DNA of 64,000 bases from DASQPR01 sp963836775 (GTDB lineage Bacteria; Actinomycetota; Actinomycetes; Mycobacteriales; Micromonosporaceae). Below the pieces are notes generated by a model. The model saw nothing but the letters and a program-made list of their open reading frames with translations, had not been told where the DNA came from and ran no database searches. The first letter of the stretch is position 1; every line of letters starts with the position of its first letter. This document shows, piece after piece, positions 8,075 through 16,303 of this stretch. The translations under genes and the position numbers were made by a program. Location of the stretch: positions 2,294,001 to 2,358,000 of the forward strand of contig CAWIKR010000003.1 in the NCBI GenBank assembly GCA_963836775.1, in the 5' to 3' direction.

Positions 8075-8836
8075 TTAGCCCTGGGCGCCGGGGGTGCCGG
8101 CGTAGGGGCCGACGCCGTAGGTGGCGAGGATCAGGTTGGTGGCCTGCTTCTCCCACTTGGCGTAGTGGTCCGGGAATGCGGAGACCTGGACGCTCTGGGC
8201 GGCGCGGGTCACTGGCATCTTGTCCCAGTTGTGGACGTGGGTCAGGGCGCCGTAGAACTTGTTGGCGGCGTAGGTCGGGTTGGTGACCTGCTTCGGGGAG
8301 CCCCAGCCGGAGGACGGGCGCTGCTGGAACAGGCCCAGCGAGTCGTGGTCGTTGTTGGCGCCGAGGTTGCCGAGGTTGCGCAGGCCGGATTCCTGGGAGG
8401 CGGTGGCCAGGGCGATCACCCAGGCGCGTGGCTTGAGGTGCTTGGCCTGGCCGGCCTTGATGATGGCGCGGGCGTTGGCCATCTGGGTCTTGGTCGGCTT
8501 GAACCCGTTCTGGGCCGCGGTGATCTTGCGGGGGTTCAGGTCCTTCATCGACGGCGCGGCCGGCTTCTTGGCGGCCGGCTTGGCGGCCGGCTTCTTGGCG
8601 GCCGGCTTGGCGGCGGGCTTGGCGACCTTCACCGCGGCGGCGTGCTTCGGCGCGACGGTGGTGGTGGCAGCGGCGGCCGCGGCGGTCGGCGCCGGCGACG
8701 CGCTGGCCGCGCTGGCCACGGCCGGGGTCGCGATGCCGCCCGCGAGGACCGCAGCGCCAACGCCCAGCAGGACGTTGTTGCGGATCTTGGTGGTGGACAT
8801 GTACTTGCGAGCGGCGGCGGTCAGGCGGTTAGTCAC
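8075..8836 (-). CDS. secreted transglycosylase-like protein with Ala/Lys/Pro linker
   Basis: A 253-aa exported protein. The N-terminus has a signal-peptide pattern (NNVLLGVGAAVLAGGIATPAVA, cleavage near residue 45). A low-complexity linker of repeated KPAAKPAAK follows (about 70-95). The C-terminal domain (about 105-245) contains ALATASQESGLRNL, HDSLGLFQQRPSSGWG and NPTYAANKFYGAL, the pattern of actinobacterial lysozyme/SLT-like cell-wall hydrolases, where the Glu of QESGL may be catalytic. A paralogue lies at 44799-45461 with the same DHDSLGLFQQRPSSGWG core. The start could also be the inner ATG at residue 13. It probably acts on peptidoglycan in the cell envelope; the activity is inferred. 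Confidence 0.8.
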   Translation of the reverse strand: MTNRLTAAARKYMSTTKIRNNVLLGVGAAVLAGGIATPAVASAASASPAPTAAAAAATTTVAPKHAAAVKVAKPAAKPAAKKPAAKPAAKKPAAPSMKDLNPRKITAAQNGFKPTKTQMANARAIIKAGQAKHLKPRAWVIALATASQESGLRNLGNLGANNDHDSLGLFQQRPSSGWGSPKQVTNPTYAANKFYGALTHVHNWDKMPVTRAAQSVQVSAFPDHYAKWEKQATNLILATYGVGPYAGTPGAQG

Positions 8837-9339
8837 CGTGTGGCCTTTCGTTCGGGATCATGGCTGGTGGTGCGGGGTGGTGCTGTGTCGTACGGGGTGT
8901 TCAACCGCAACCCTGCCAGGAACTAATCCGGAAAGTCCGACATGGTGGGCCGTGCCATCGTCAGTTTCTAAATGTTCTACATAACGTATTTGTCCGGTTA
9001 CGCAGCGTGTATGTTGGTCTTGGCCGAATCGGCCGGAACCTCGCGAAACGGAGCCGGGAAGCATCCGCCGGGCAACCTCGCGTCGCTGTTCCGACCTGGG
9101 CATACCGCCACCGGCAAGATCCACATGAGGGTTGGTTGTCTGTGACCGGAGGTCACCTCACCGCCCCGGTGTCCGGCTCGCCGTGCCCGCGATTCCGCCG
9201 CCGAAACCACGACCAGCGGGGCTCGAGTGACCGGTGATTCGGACAGTCACCGAACGCGACGACGCCGGGTTGCCGCCGATCCCGCAACCGACGCGCCGCG
9301 GGGGTGCGATCTTGGCCCGCGTCCGGGGGCGACCGGCTC
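8837..9339. other. gene-free region upstream of the transglycosylase-like gene
   Basis: No credible coding frame. An A/T-richer stretch near 8965-8995 may hold the promoter of the minus-strand transglycosylase-like gene, but no confident box was found and no known riboswitch core was recognised. The end of this stretch carries a lone GCGATCTT arm (to 9313), 26 bp before the repeat array. Confidence 0.4.
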
Positions 9340-9488
9340 AAGATCGCGACGTCCGCGGAGCTAGGGCAGCATGATCGCGACGTCCGCGGAGCCACAGCTG
9401 CCAATCCACTCGCGCGACGACCACTGCTCCGCGGACGTCGCGATCACCGCCCCGCGAACAGCCACCAGCTCGCCGACGTTGCGATCTT
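9340..9488. repeat. 149-bp four-arm inverted-repeat element, copy 1A
   Basis: The element begins AAGATCGCGACGTCCGCGG and ends in a CGACGTTGCGATCTT arm. A second inner pair (GATCGCGACGTCCGCGGAG near 9372 and CTCCGCGGACGTCGCGATC near 9428) is nested inside, so four arms can fold as two nested stems. It is nearly identical to the copy at 9701-9849, and similar elements occur at 28563 and 49779. No gene is inside. Function unknown. Confidence 0.85.
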
Positions 9489-9515
9489 GCGTCCGGTCCG
9501 AGGTGCCGACTGGTC

Positions 9516-9673
9516 AAGATCGCGACGTCCGTGTGCTGGTGGTGTTTTCTAGCCCGTGATCGCGACAGGCGTGAGGTCATGGTTGTCTGGCGAGCGGTTT
9601 GACGACCATCAGCTCACGCCTGTCGCGATCACGGGCATCGAGACCGCCGTGAGCTCACAACTGTCGCGATCTT
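9516..9673. repeat. four-arm inverted-repeat element, variant copy 1B (158 bp)
   Basis: It starts AAGATCGCGACGTCCG and ends CTGTCGCGATCTT. The inner arms differ from the other copies: 9552-9575 and 9613-9636 form a perfect 24-bp inverted repeat containing GATCGCGACAGGCGTGAG, around a 37-nt centre whose ends also pair (ATGGTTGTC with GACGACCAT, one mismatch). It is separated from each neighbouring copy by exactly 27 bp. Confidence 0.8.
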
Positions 9674-9700
9674 GATCCGCTCCGGCGGGTTCGACTCATC

Positions 9701-9849
9701 AAGATCGCGACGTCCGCGGACCTAGGGCAGCATGATCGCGACGTCCGCGGAGCCACGGCCGCCAATCCACTCGCGCGACGACCACTGCCCCGCGGACGTG
9801 GCGATCACCGCCCCGCGAACAGCCACCAGCCCGCGGACGTTGCGATCTT
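9701..9849. repeat. 149-bp four-arm inverted-repeat element, copy 1C
   Basis: It has the same length and near-identical sequence to 9340-9488, differing at a handful of positions. It begins AAGATCGCGACGTCCGCGG and ends CCGCGGACGTTGCGATCTT. Two inner arms of the same type face each other, as in copy 1A. Confidence 0.85.
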
Positions 9850-10074
9850 CGCCGACGCCGAGCCGTCTCCCGCCGTGCCGCGCCGGGCTATCTGTCAACG
9901 CGTGCCCCGGCGCCGAGCTGCGGCCATCGGCAAGCCGCGCGCCGGACCGACCCGCGTGACTCACCATCGCGGTCGGCACACCGTATATAGGCAGAACCTC
10001 CATCCGGCACGGGCGACCGTCGCTTGCAGCCGCCCACCATCGCCGATCTCAACGCCGGCCGGGGTTTGGGTCGG

Positions 10075-10136
10075 CACGTTTATGGGGCTATCGCTGCTAC
10101 GACGCCGGCCGTAGCAGCAATAACCCCATAAACGTG
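10075..10136. repeat. inverted repeat, TATGGGG family, copy 1
   Basis: The 27-bp arms 10075-10101 and 10110-10136 pair with two mismatches around an 8-nt centre. The core is TATGGGGCTATCGCTGCTACG facing CGTAGCAGC...CCCCATA. A second copy with the same core lies at 28987-29036. Both copies sit about 150-230 bp beyond a four-arm element cluster. Confidence 0.8.
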
Positions 10137-10164
10137 CGCTCTCGGCGGCGCTCCACCGGGTACT

Positions 10165-10255
10165 CGATGATCAAGTGCACCAGCCGGTGCAAGATCGAGT
10201 GCGCCTGAGGTCGCTATAGCAGCCCGAGCGCTCAAGATCGCGCACTTGATCATCG
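10165..10255. repeat. inverted repeat with 14-bp perfect arms
   Basis: CGATGATCAAGTGC (10165-10178) and GCACTTGATCATCG (10242-10255) are perfectly complementary and 63 bp apart. AAGATCG motifs lie between them, similar to the outer arms of the four-arm elements. Confidence 0.6.
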
Positions 10256-10346
10256 GGCGAGGTCCTCAGGGAAAGCGGTGGGCCCAGGGGAAGCGCCCCC
10301 AGGGGGAAGAAGGCCGGCCCAGGGGAAGCAGAGGCACACGTCGGCG

Positions 10347-10482
10347 GCGCAGAAGGACGGCGGCGCAGAAGGACGGCCGCGCAGAAGGACGGCCGCGCAG
10401 AAGGACGGCCGCGCAGAAGGAAGACCGCACCCGGGCCGGCAACGTGAAGAACGGAGAAGGACGGCGGCGCAGAAGGAAGACC
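10347..10482. repeat. 16-bp tandem repeat array
   Basis: Five consecutive 16-bp units of the type GCGCAGAAGGACGGCC occupy 10347-10426, and one more unit lies at 10467-10482. An open frame spans them, but its product is a low-complexity Arg/Gly/Lys chain with no family pattern, so it is not called as a gene. The array lies just upstream of the carboxypeptidase gene. Confidence 0.7.
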
Positions 10483-10562
10483 GACATAAGGACAGGCCCT
10501 AGCGACCTACCAAGACGCCGAAACCCGTCCAAACTCGCTCAGCCGGACTCTAACCTGCAGAA

Positions 10563-11735
10563 GTGACGCACCGGCGAGCAGTTGCCCGACGCGTCATCAT
10601 CGGCGCCACCGCATTGGTCACCCTCGCCGCGCTCGGCGCCGTCGTCTGGGCTGGAGGCCGCAGCACCGAAGCCGACGCCGCACCCAAAACCCTTACCGCC
10701 ACGCCCAGGCTCGCCGAAACGCTCACCATTGCCGGGACCCCGAAACCACTCCCCTGGCCTGCCGGCGGCTCCGCGGGACTTTACGTAGAGGGCATCGGCG
10801 ACGCCGGACGATCCGGCACAACAGAAACACCCCGGCCGATCGCCAGCGTCACCAAGGTCATGACGGCGTACGTCATATTGCGCAATCACCCGCTCGCACC
10901 CGGCACCAGCGGCCCGAGCCTCACCGTCACCGCCGCCGAAGCCGCTGAATACCCCCGCGAGAAGGCCCTGGCCCAGTCCGCCATCCCGGTGCACCGCGGC
11001 GAACACCTCACCCAACGCCAAGCGCTCGAAGCCCTCATGCTGCCCAGCGCCAACAACATCGCCCGGATCCTGGCCCGCTGGGATGCCGGAACCATCCCGG
11101 CGTTCGTCACCCAGATGAACGCCACCGCCGTCGCCCTCGGCATGAGCCACACCCGCTACACCGACCCGTCCGGATGGGACGCCGGCTCCGTCAGCACCGT
11201 CGACGACCAGCTCAAACTCGCCGAGATCGCGATGACCATCCCGACCTTCGCCGACATCGTCAAGATGCCCACCACCAAGCTCCCGGTCGTCGGCCCGGTC
11301 CGCAATGTCAACCGCCTGCTCGGCAAGTCCGGCGTCATCGGCGTCAAGACCGGATCCATGACCGCCGCCGGCGGCTGCCTGGTCTTCGCCGCCCAGATCA
11401 CCGTCGACGGACAGCCGGTCCGGATCCTCGGCGCGGTCCTCGGCCAGGCCGACCTGCCCACCGCGTTCGCCCGCAGCCTCGACCTGATCACCGCCGCCGG
11501 ACGCCGCCTCCGCGCGTACACCCTCATCCACGCCGGCGACGTCGTAGCCACCGCGTCCGACGGCGCCGCCCTCACCGCGGCCTCCGACGTGCGCGTCCTT
11601 GGCTGGCCCGGGATGCGCTACCAGAGCGCATTCCAGTTCAACCTGGGTACGCATACCCAGCCGGCCGCCATCGTCGGAACCCTCACCATCACCGGCATCG
11701 GCGATCCGGTCACGACGGCGGTCACCGTAGCCTGA
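10563..11735 (+). CDS. D-alanyl-D-alanine carboxypeptidase (S11 penicillin-binding protein)
   Basis: A 390-aa low-molecular-weight PBP that trims the terminal D-Ala of peptidoglycan stem peptides outside the membrane. An N-terminal membrane anchor or signal (about residues 10-30) is followed by the three active-site motifs: SVTK (S95xxK98), SANN (SxN) and KTGS (KTG). The C-terminal 90 residues are divergent. The GTG start at 10563 is supported by the signal sequence directly after it. The upstream DNA is the 16-bp repeat array. The NUDIX gene starts 4 bp after the stop, so the two are probably co-transcribed. Confidence 0.9.
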   Translation: MTHRRAVARRVIIGATALVTLAALGAVVWAGGRSTEADAAPKTLTATPRLAETLTIAGTPKPLPWPAGGSAGLYVEGIGDAGRSGTTETPRPIASVTKVMTAYVILRNHPLAPGTSGPSLTVTAAEAAEYPREKALAQSAIPVHRGEHLTQRQALEALMLPSANNIARILARWDAGTIPAFVTQMNATAVALGMSHTRYTDPSGWDAGSVSTVDDQLKLAEIAMTIPTFADIVKMPTTKLPVVGPVRNVNRLLGKSGVIGVKTGSMTAAGGCLVFAAQITVDGQPVRILGAVLGQADLPTAFARSLDLITAAGRRLRAYTLIHAGDVVATASDGAALTAASDVRVLGWPGMRYQSAFQFNLGTHTQPAAIVGTLTITGIGDPVTTAVTVA

Positions 11736-11739
11736 CACG

Positions 11740-12222
11740 GTGGCCGACCCAACCCTGCCGACATTCCGCCCCACCGCCCGCGTCCTGCTCATCGACACCG
11801 ACCGGGTCCTGATGCTGCACGTCAACGACCCCTCCGTCACTCGCGGCGTCAATCCACTGCCCCGATCCGACTTCTGGCTGCTCCCCGGCGGCGGCGTCGA
11901 GCCCGGCGAATCCCACCGTGACGCCGCCCACCGCGAAGTCTTCGAAGAACTCGGCGTCACCGACATCACCGTCGGCCCGGCCGTCGGCGAACGCCGCAAA
12001 GTGGTCAGCTGGGGCGAGCAGCACTGGGACGTGCACGAGATCTACTACGCCGCGCGGATCAACGCCGGGACCGTCACGTTCGACCACCTCACCCCACCCG
12101 AGATCCCGATCGTGCGGGACCACCGATGGTGGAGCCGGCCCGAGATCGCCGCATCCGACGAGCTGTTCGTGCCGCCGAACCTCGACGAACTGATCGCCAC
12201 CGCGGTCGCGAGCGCCTTCTAA
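11740..12222 (+). CDS. NUDIX hydrolase
   Basis: A 160-aa pyrophosphohydrolase of nucleoside-diphosphate-linked substrates. The Nudix box is complete: GGGVEPGESHRDAAHREVFEELGV (GX5EX7REUXEEXGU), at about residues 49-70, with the metal-binding Glu pair in REVFEELG. Substrate is not predictable. It starts with GTG 4 bp after the carboxypeptidase stop. Its last codons and stop lie within a 30-bp tandem duplication shared with the end of the convergent M1 peptidase gene. Confidence 0.9.
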   Translation: MADPTLPTFRPTARVLLIDTDRVLMLHVNDPSVTRGVNPLPRSDFWLLPGGGVEPGESHRDAAHREVFEELGVTDITVGPAVGERRKVVSWGEQHWDVHEIYYAARINAGTVTFDHLTPPEIPIVRDHRWWSRPEIAASDELFVPPNLDELIATAVASAF

Positions 12223-12263
12223 TTGCCGAGGAAGGTCGCGAGCGCCTTCTAATTGCCGAGGAA
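12204..12263. repeat. exact 30-bp tandem duplication spanning two convergent stop codons
   Basis: Units 12204-12233 and 12234-12263 are identical. Each contains the end of the NUDIX frame (GCCTTCTAA) and, on the other strand, the end of the M1 peptidase frame (a Phe-Leu-Gly-Asn-stop). The first unit ends the NUDIX gene and the second ends the peptidase gene. Confidence 0.9.
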
Positions 12264-13742
12264 GGTCGGGAGTGGCGGCTTGCCAGGCTGGTAGAGCCAC
12301 TCCTGGAAGAACTTGGTCAAATTCTTGCCGGACTCCTTCTCGACGAACGCGATGAACTCCGCCGTCGAGACATTGCCGTAGCGATGCTGGGTGGCCCAGT
12401 CCTTCACGATCCGGAAGAACGTCGGGTCACCGAGCGAAACCCTCAGCGCACCGAGCACGGCGGCGCCCCGGACATAGACGTTGTCGTCGAACATCGACTG
12501 CGCGGTCAGCTTGCCGGGTGTGCCGGTGGGCAGGCTGCGTCCGTTGGTGCCGCGGTAGGTGTCGTCGAAGATCGCCTTCGCCGGCTCGCCGCCGATGTGC
12601 TCCGACCACAGCCACTCGGCGTAGGTCGCGAATCCCTCGTTGAGCCAGGTGTCGTTCCATGACTGCACCGACAGGCTGTCGCCGAACCACTGATGCGCCA
12701 GTTCGTGGGCCAGCACCCAGGTCTGGTCGCCGGACTTGGTGAAGAATCCGGGCGAGTAGACCGGCCGGCTCTGGTTCTCCAGCGCGAAGCCGAACTGGCT
12801 GTCAGCGTGGATGATGCCGCCCTCGGCGTCGAACGGATACGGCCCGAAGAACTTCTCCAGATACGACACCACTTCGGCGGTGCGCGACAGCGTCGCGTCG
12901 TAGGAGACCGGCAGTGACGACTCGACCGCCGTCACCACCGGGCGGCCGCCGTCGGTGGTGTTGGTGATCCGGTAGTGACCGATCATCGCCGTGGCCAGGT
13001 AACTCGCCATCGGCTGATTCATCACCCAGTTCCAGGTGGTGCCGGCTCCGTTGACGGTCTTGCTCGCCAGCAGGCCATTGCTCAGCGCCTGATAGGCCGA
13101 CGGGACCGTGATGGAGATGGCGTAGGTCGCCTTGTCGGTCGGGTGGTCGTTGACCGGGAACCAAGATGCCGCGACGTAGGGCTCCCCCGCCACCACCGCA
13201 CCGTTGGTTGTCGGAATGAACCCTTCCTGACCCAGCTCGGAACCGACGTAACCGTTCGGCTTGCCGGAATACTGCAGGCGCACCACGAATTTCGTACCGA
13301 CGTCGATGCCTGCGGCCGGCGTGATCTGCACCTCGTCGCCGGAGCGGCGGGTGGTCGCGGGAGCGTCGTTCACGGTGACCGGCCCTAGCGACAGGCCGTG
13401 GAAGTCCAGGTTGAAGCGGGACAGGTCCTGGGTCGCGAATGCGGTGATCGTGTCGTCGCCGGTCAGCTGTTTTGATGCCGGGTCGTAGCCGATCTTCAGG
13501 GCGTAGTGCGCGACGTCATAGCCACCGTTGCCGGTCCCCGGTGCGAGCTTGTCGCCGGCCGACGCGGCGCCGGGCGTGTAGTGATGCGGTCCCGCCTTGG
13601 TCGGCACCGGACCGCGATCGGCGATGCTCGGCGCAGTCGGCGACACCGGGACCGCCCGGTCCGGCGTACCGACGCTGGAGCAGCCCGCCACCGCCATCAA
13701 TGCGGCGCTGGCGACCGCGATCCTTCGTGTCCGCCGGTTCAT
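12249..13742 (-). CDS. M1 family zinc metallopeptidase, secreted lipoprotein
   Basis: A 497-aa aminopeptidase-like protein. The N-terminus is a lipoprotein signal with lipobox AVAGC (Cys21), so the mature enzyme is probably lipid-anchored outside the cell. Residues about 70-260 form the M1 N-terminal beta domain. The exopeptidase region GFALENQ replaces the usual GAMEN, and the zinc site is HELAHQWFGD with the third ligand in NEGFATYAE. It lacks the large C-terminal helical domain of longer M1 enzymes, as do other actinobacterial short forms. It converges on the NUDIX gene across a 30-bp duplication. Confidence 0.92.
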   Translation of the reverse strand: MNRRTRRIAVASAALMAVAGCSSVGTPDRAVPVSPTAPSIADRGPVPTKAGPHHYTPGAASAGDKLAPGTGNGGYDVAHYALKIGYDPASKQLTGDDTITAFATQDLSRFNLDFHGLSLGPVTVNDAPATTRRSGDEVQITPAAGIDVGTKFVVRLQYSGKPNGYVGSELGQEGFIPTTNGAVVAGEPYVAASWFPVNDHPTDKATYAISITVPSAYQALSNGLLASKTVNGAGTTWNWVMNQPMASYLATAMIGHYRITNTTDGGRPVVTAVESSLPVSYDATLSRTAEVVSYLEKFFGPYPFDAEGGIIHADSQFGFALENQSRPVYSPGFFTKSGDQTWVLAHELAHQWFGDSLSVQSWNDTWLNEGFATYAEWLWSEHIGGEPAKAIFDDTYRGTNGRSLPTGTPGKLTAQSMFDDNVYVRGAAVLGALRVSLGDPTFFRIVKDWATQHRYGNVSTAEFIAFVEKESGKNLTKFFQEWLYQPGKPPLPTFLGN

Positions 13743-13799
13743 GTCCCCACCCTAGGGCGGTGCCGATACCACCCGGGGTGCGCACCGATAACGATCGAG

Positions 13800-14369
13800 T
13801 TAAACGCGGAAGACCTTCACGCTGCCGATCACGGTGTCGATCCGCAGCCGCAGGATCGGAGCTCCCGGCCCCGGCGAGTCCTCGTCGACGGTCCGGCTGC
13901 CGAGCACCGACTCGCCGTCCACCTCGACCGCGATGCCGTAGGGGATCCACACCTTGACGCTGCCCAGGACGGCCTTGATGTGCAGGGTGACATCCGCACC
14001 GTGCACCTCGGCCTGGCGCAGGTCCAGCTTGATCGAGCCGATGACGGTCTCCAGATCCATGTCCCGGTCGATCCGCCAGCGCCCGCGGCGCTTGATCGAG
14101 CCGATCGGGACCGACTGGGACCTGCGGGCGGTCGGCACGGGATCAAACCCCGCCCGCGGCATCACCGCAGCACTTCGGCCCGGCGCCGGCAGGTCCGTCA
14201 CCACACGATCAAGATCGCCACGGGTACGCGCGGCGAGCGCCTCGGCCACCCGATCGCCGAACTCCTCCAGCGTGAGGCGGCCTTCCGAAGTCGCGAGGTT
14301 GAGCCGCTCCACGACGGCTTCCCGCTCCGCGTCGGATACGCGTACGAGTTCCTGCCCGTCCATTCCCAC
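13800..14369 (-). CDS. DUF1707 domain protein with LiaF-like C-terminus
   Basis: A 189-aa actinobacterial protein. Residues about 8-60 match DUF1707 (LVRVSDAEREAVVERLNLATSEGRLTLEEFGDRV). The C-terminal half has repeated beta-strand motifs VIGSIKLDLRQ, VLGSVKVWIP, VLGSRTV and VIGSVKVFRV, the right-handed pattern of the LiaF/cell-wall-active-antibiotic-response C-terminal domain. No membrane segment is visible. It may bind a membrane regulator, but function is unknown. An alternative start is the ATG at 14363. Confidence 0.8.
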   Translation of the reverse strand: MGMDGQELVRVSDAEREAVVERLNLATSEGRLTLEEFGDRVAEALAARTRGDLDRVVTDLPAPGRSAAVMPRAGFDPVPTARRSQSVPIGSIKRRGRWRIDRDMDLETVIGSIKLDLRQAEVHGADVTLHIKAVLGSVKVWIPYGIAVEVDGESVLGSRTVDEDSPGPGAPILRLRIDTVIGSVKVFRV

Positions 14370-14481
14370 GACCCTAGTGGGCTCGGGCCGGGCGGTGTTA
14401 TCTCGGCGCCGCGAAGCGGCTCATTCAAGTTTCTGAGTGTTGGATCTGTGGTGGCTGGAGGCTGTGCGTGGTCACAACCGC

Positions 14482-14500
14482 TAGAGCATCCTAGGATGCT
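14482..14500. promoter_or_regulatory. operator-like palindrome upstream of siderophore operon
   Basis: AGCATCCTAGGATGCT (14485-14500) is a perfect 16-bp palindrome. The shared core TAGAGC(A/G)TCCTAGGA(T/C)G is repeated at 14712-14728 near the operon start. It does not match the IdeR/DmdR iron box. A regulator binding both sites is inferred. Confidence 0.5.
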
Positions 14501-14692
14501 AGGTTCGTTCCTTCCCGAGGCGTTCGGGCCTTTGTGGTTGACCGTCGAGTTACGACGAAATGCCGTCACAAGTCGACGGCAAACGCGGCGACCACACAAT
14601 CGACCACACCGGGCGCAGCTCGGCGGAGCCGACGAGCTGAGACCGGGCAACCCCGGCATACTCCCCCGCCGCCGTCCGTAAGATCAGTTTCC

Positions 14693-16303
14693 GTGACCAG
14701 GCCACACCCCGTAGAGCGTCCTAGGACGGAGTTGGTGGAGTCCGTGGACGTCGACGGGGATTCGTACCGCCGGGCCAAGGCCGGAGTCCTGGCCCGGCTC
14801 TGGGGGGCGCTGGCTCGCGAGCCGCTCCCCGGTGTGATGGGGCGTGAGCAGGCCGGGGCGGCGTTGCGCGTACACCTCGATCAAGGACGGATCGTGACCG
14901 GTCCCGCGGACGCCGCCGATCTCTTCGCCACCCCCGGCGATCTGGTCGTCGACGGCCTCACCGACCCCGGCGAACTCACCGCCCGGCTGTGGCCGGATGC
15001 CGAGCGGCTCCGCGCCGAGATCGACAACAGTGTCGCGAACCTGGCGGCGGCCTTCGCGGGCACGACCGGCCACGACGCCGACCAGGCCGCGGGCCAGCAC
15101 CAGGACGGGGACCAGCGCCAGCACCAGGACGAGGACGAAAACACCGGCCACGACCTGGTCTTCTTCGAGCAATCCATCGTCGACGGCCATCCGATCCACC
15201 CGCTGTGCCGGACCCGGATCGGCATGTCGGCCGCCGAGAACCGGGCCTACGCACCTGAATTCCGCCCCACCATCGAGCTCGGCATCATCGACGTGCCGGA
15301 ACACCTGTGGATCACCGGTGGCGCCGGACTGCCGCCCCGGCTGCCGATCCATCCCTGGCAGCGCGACCACGTCCTCGGCGAGCATCCGGAGCTGCGCCTG
15401 ACCAGCGAGACCATCGCCGCTCGGCCGCTGATGTCGCTGCGCACCGTCGCGATCACCGGCCAACCGCAGTGGCACCTGAAGACCTCGGTGGACGTCCAGA
15501 TGACCTCCGCGGTCCGGATCGTCTCCCCCGCCGCCATCCGCAACGGCCCAGTGATGTCGGCGCTGCTCGCCGATTTGTGCCGGGACGAACCCATCGAGGT
15601 CCTGGCCGAGGTGGCCACCGGCGCGGTCCGCGACGGCCCCGGCGGCGATCCACTGCGCAGCCTCGCCGTCATCCAGCGGGCCGCGCCCCGGCTCGGCCCC
15701 GGCGAGGTGGCCGTTCCGTTCGCCGCGCTGTGCGCCCCCGACCCGGGCACCGGCCGGGCGTTCCTGGCCGGGTTCATCGATCGTCCGGCCGCCGACTTCG
15801 AGCGCCTGATCGCGCTCACGCTGCCACCGCTGCTGCGGCTGCTGCACCGCGGCGTCGCTCTGGAGGCACACGGGCAGAACCTGCTGGTCGTTCTCCGCGA
15901 TCGGGTTCCGGTCCGCCTCGCCTATCGGGACATGGGCGGGGTACGCGTGCACGCCGGCCGCCTGCACCGCTACGCCGATCCGCCGGTACTGCACGGCGAT
16001 CTGGCCACCGACAACCTCGAGGAACTGCGTACCAAACTCTTCGCATCCGCCGTGTCCACCGTGGTCAACCAGCTCATCGCCACCATGGTCCGGCTCTACG
16101 GCACCGACCCGGACCAGCTCTGGCACACCGTCGCGGCAGTGATCCACCGCACCTACGCGGATCTGCCGCGCGAGGCCCACCCGGACCGCGCGGCTATCCT
16201 GGGGGCCACGCTTCCGATCAAAGCGACCACCGCGATGCGGCTGTCGACCAGTCCCCTGGAGGACATCTGGGCACCGATCCGCAACCCGATGGCTGGCCGA
16301 TGA
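14693..16303 (+). CDS. IucA/IucC family NIS siderophore synthetase (first copy)
   Basis: A 536-aa NRPS-independent siderophore synthetase, which activates a carboxylate such as citrate with ATP and condenses it with an amine or alcohol. Family marks include PIHPWQRDHVL, the ATP-binding KTSVDVQMTSAVRIVSPAAIRNGPVMS and the active-site region VALEAHGQNLLVVL...YRDMGG near residue 385-415. The GTG at 14693 is the longest plausible start; GTG 14735 or 14744 would put the second palindrome (14712-14728) outside the coding region. It overlaps the next synthetase by ATGA. A hydrophilic Gln/His/Asp-rich insertion (about residues 135-155) is unusual. Confidence 0.88.
   Translation: MTRPHPVERPRTELVESVDVDGDSYRRAKAGVLARLWGALAREPLPGVMGREQAGAALRVHLDQGRIVTGPADAADLFATPGDLVVDGLTDPGELTARLWPDAERLRAEIDNSVANLAAAFAGTTGHDADQAAGQHQDGDQRQHQDEDENTGHDLVFFEQSIVDGHPIHPLCRTRIGMSAAENRAYAPEFRPTIELGIIDVPEHLWITGGAGLPPRLPIHPWQRDHVLGEHPELRLTSETIAARPLMSLRTVAITGQPQWHLKTSVDVQMTSAVRIVSPAAIRNGPVMSALLADLCRDEPIEVLAEVATGAVRDGPGGDPLRSLAVIQRAAPRLGPGEVAVPFAALCAPDPGTGRAFLAGFIDRPAADFERLIALTLPPLLRLLHRGVALEAHGQNLLVVLRDRVPVRLAYRDMGGVRVHAGRLHRYADPPVLHGDLATDNLEELRTKLFASAVSTVVNQLIATMVRLYGTDPDQLWHTVAAVIHRTYADLPREAHPDRAAILGATLPIKATTAMRLSTSPLEDIWAPIRNPMAGR
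14712..14728. promoter_or_regulatory. second copy of the operator-like palindrome
   Basis: CGTCCTAGGACG (14717-14728) is a perfect 12-bp palindrome preceded by TAGAG, repeating the 14482-14498 motif 230 bp upstream. It overlaps the first codons if translation starts at GTG 14693, but would be in the leader if GTG 14735 or 14744 is used. Confidence 0.4.

Noticed and set aside
10246..10566. 106-aa plus-strand frame over the 16-bp repeats
   Set aside because: Product is low-complexity Arg/Lys/Gly with no Shine-Dalgarno; explained by the tandem repeat.
14400..14700. IdeR/DmdR iron box upstream of the siderophore operon
   Set aside because: The palindromes present do not match the iron-box consensus.
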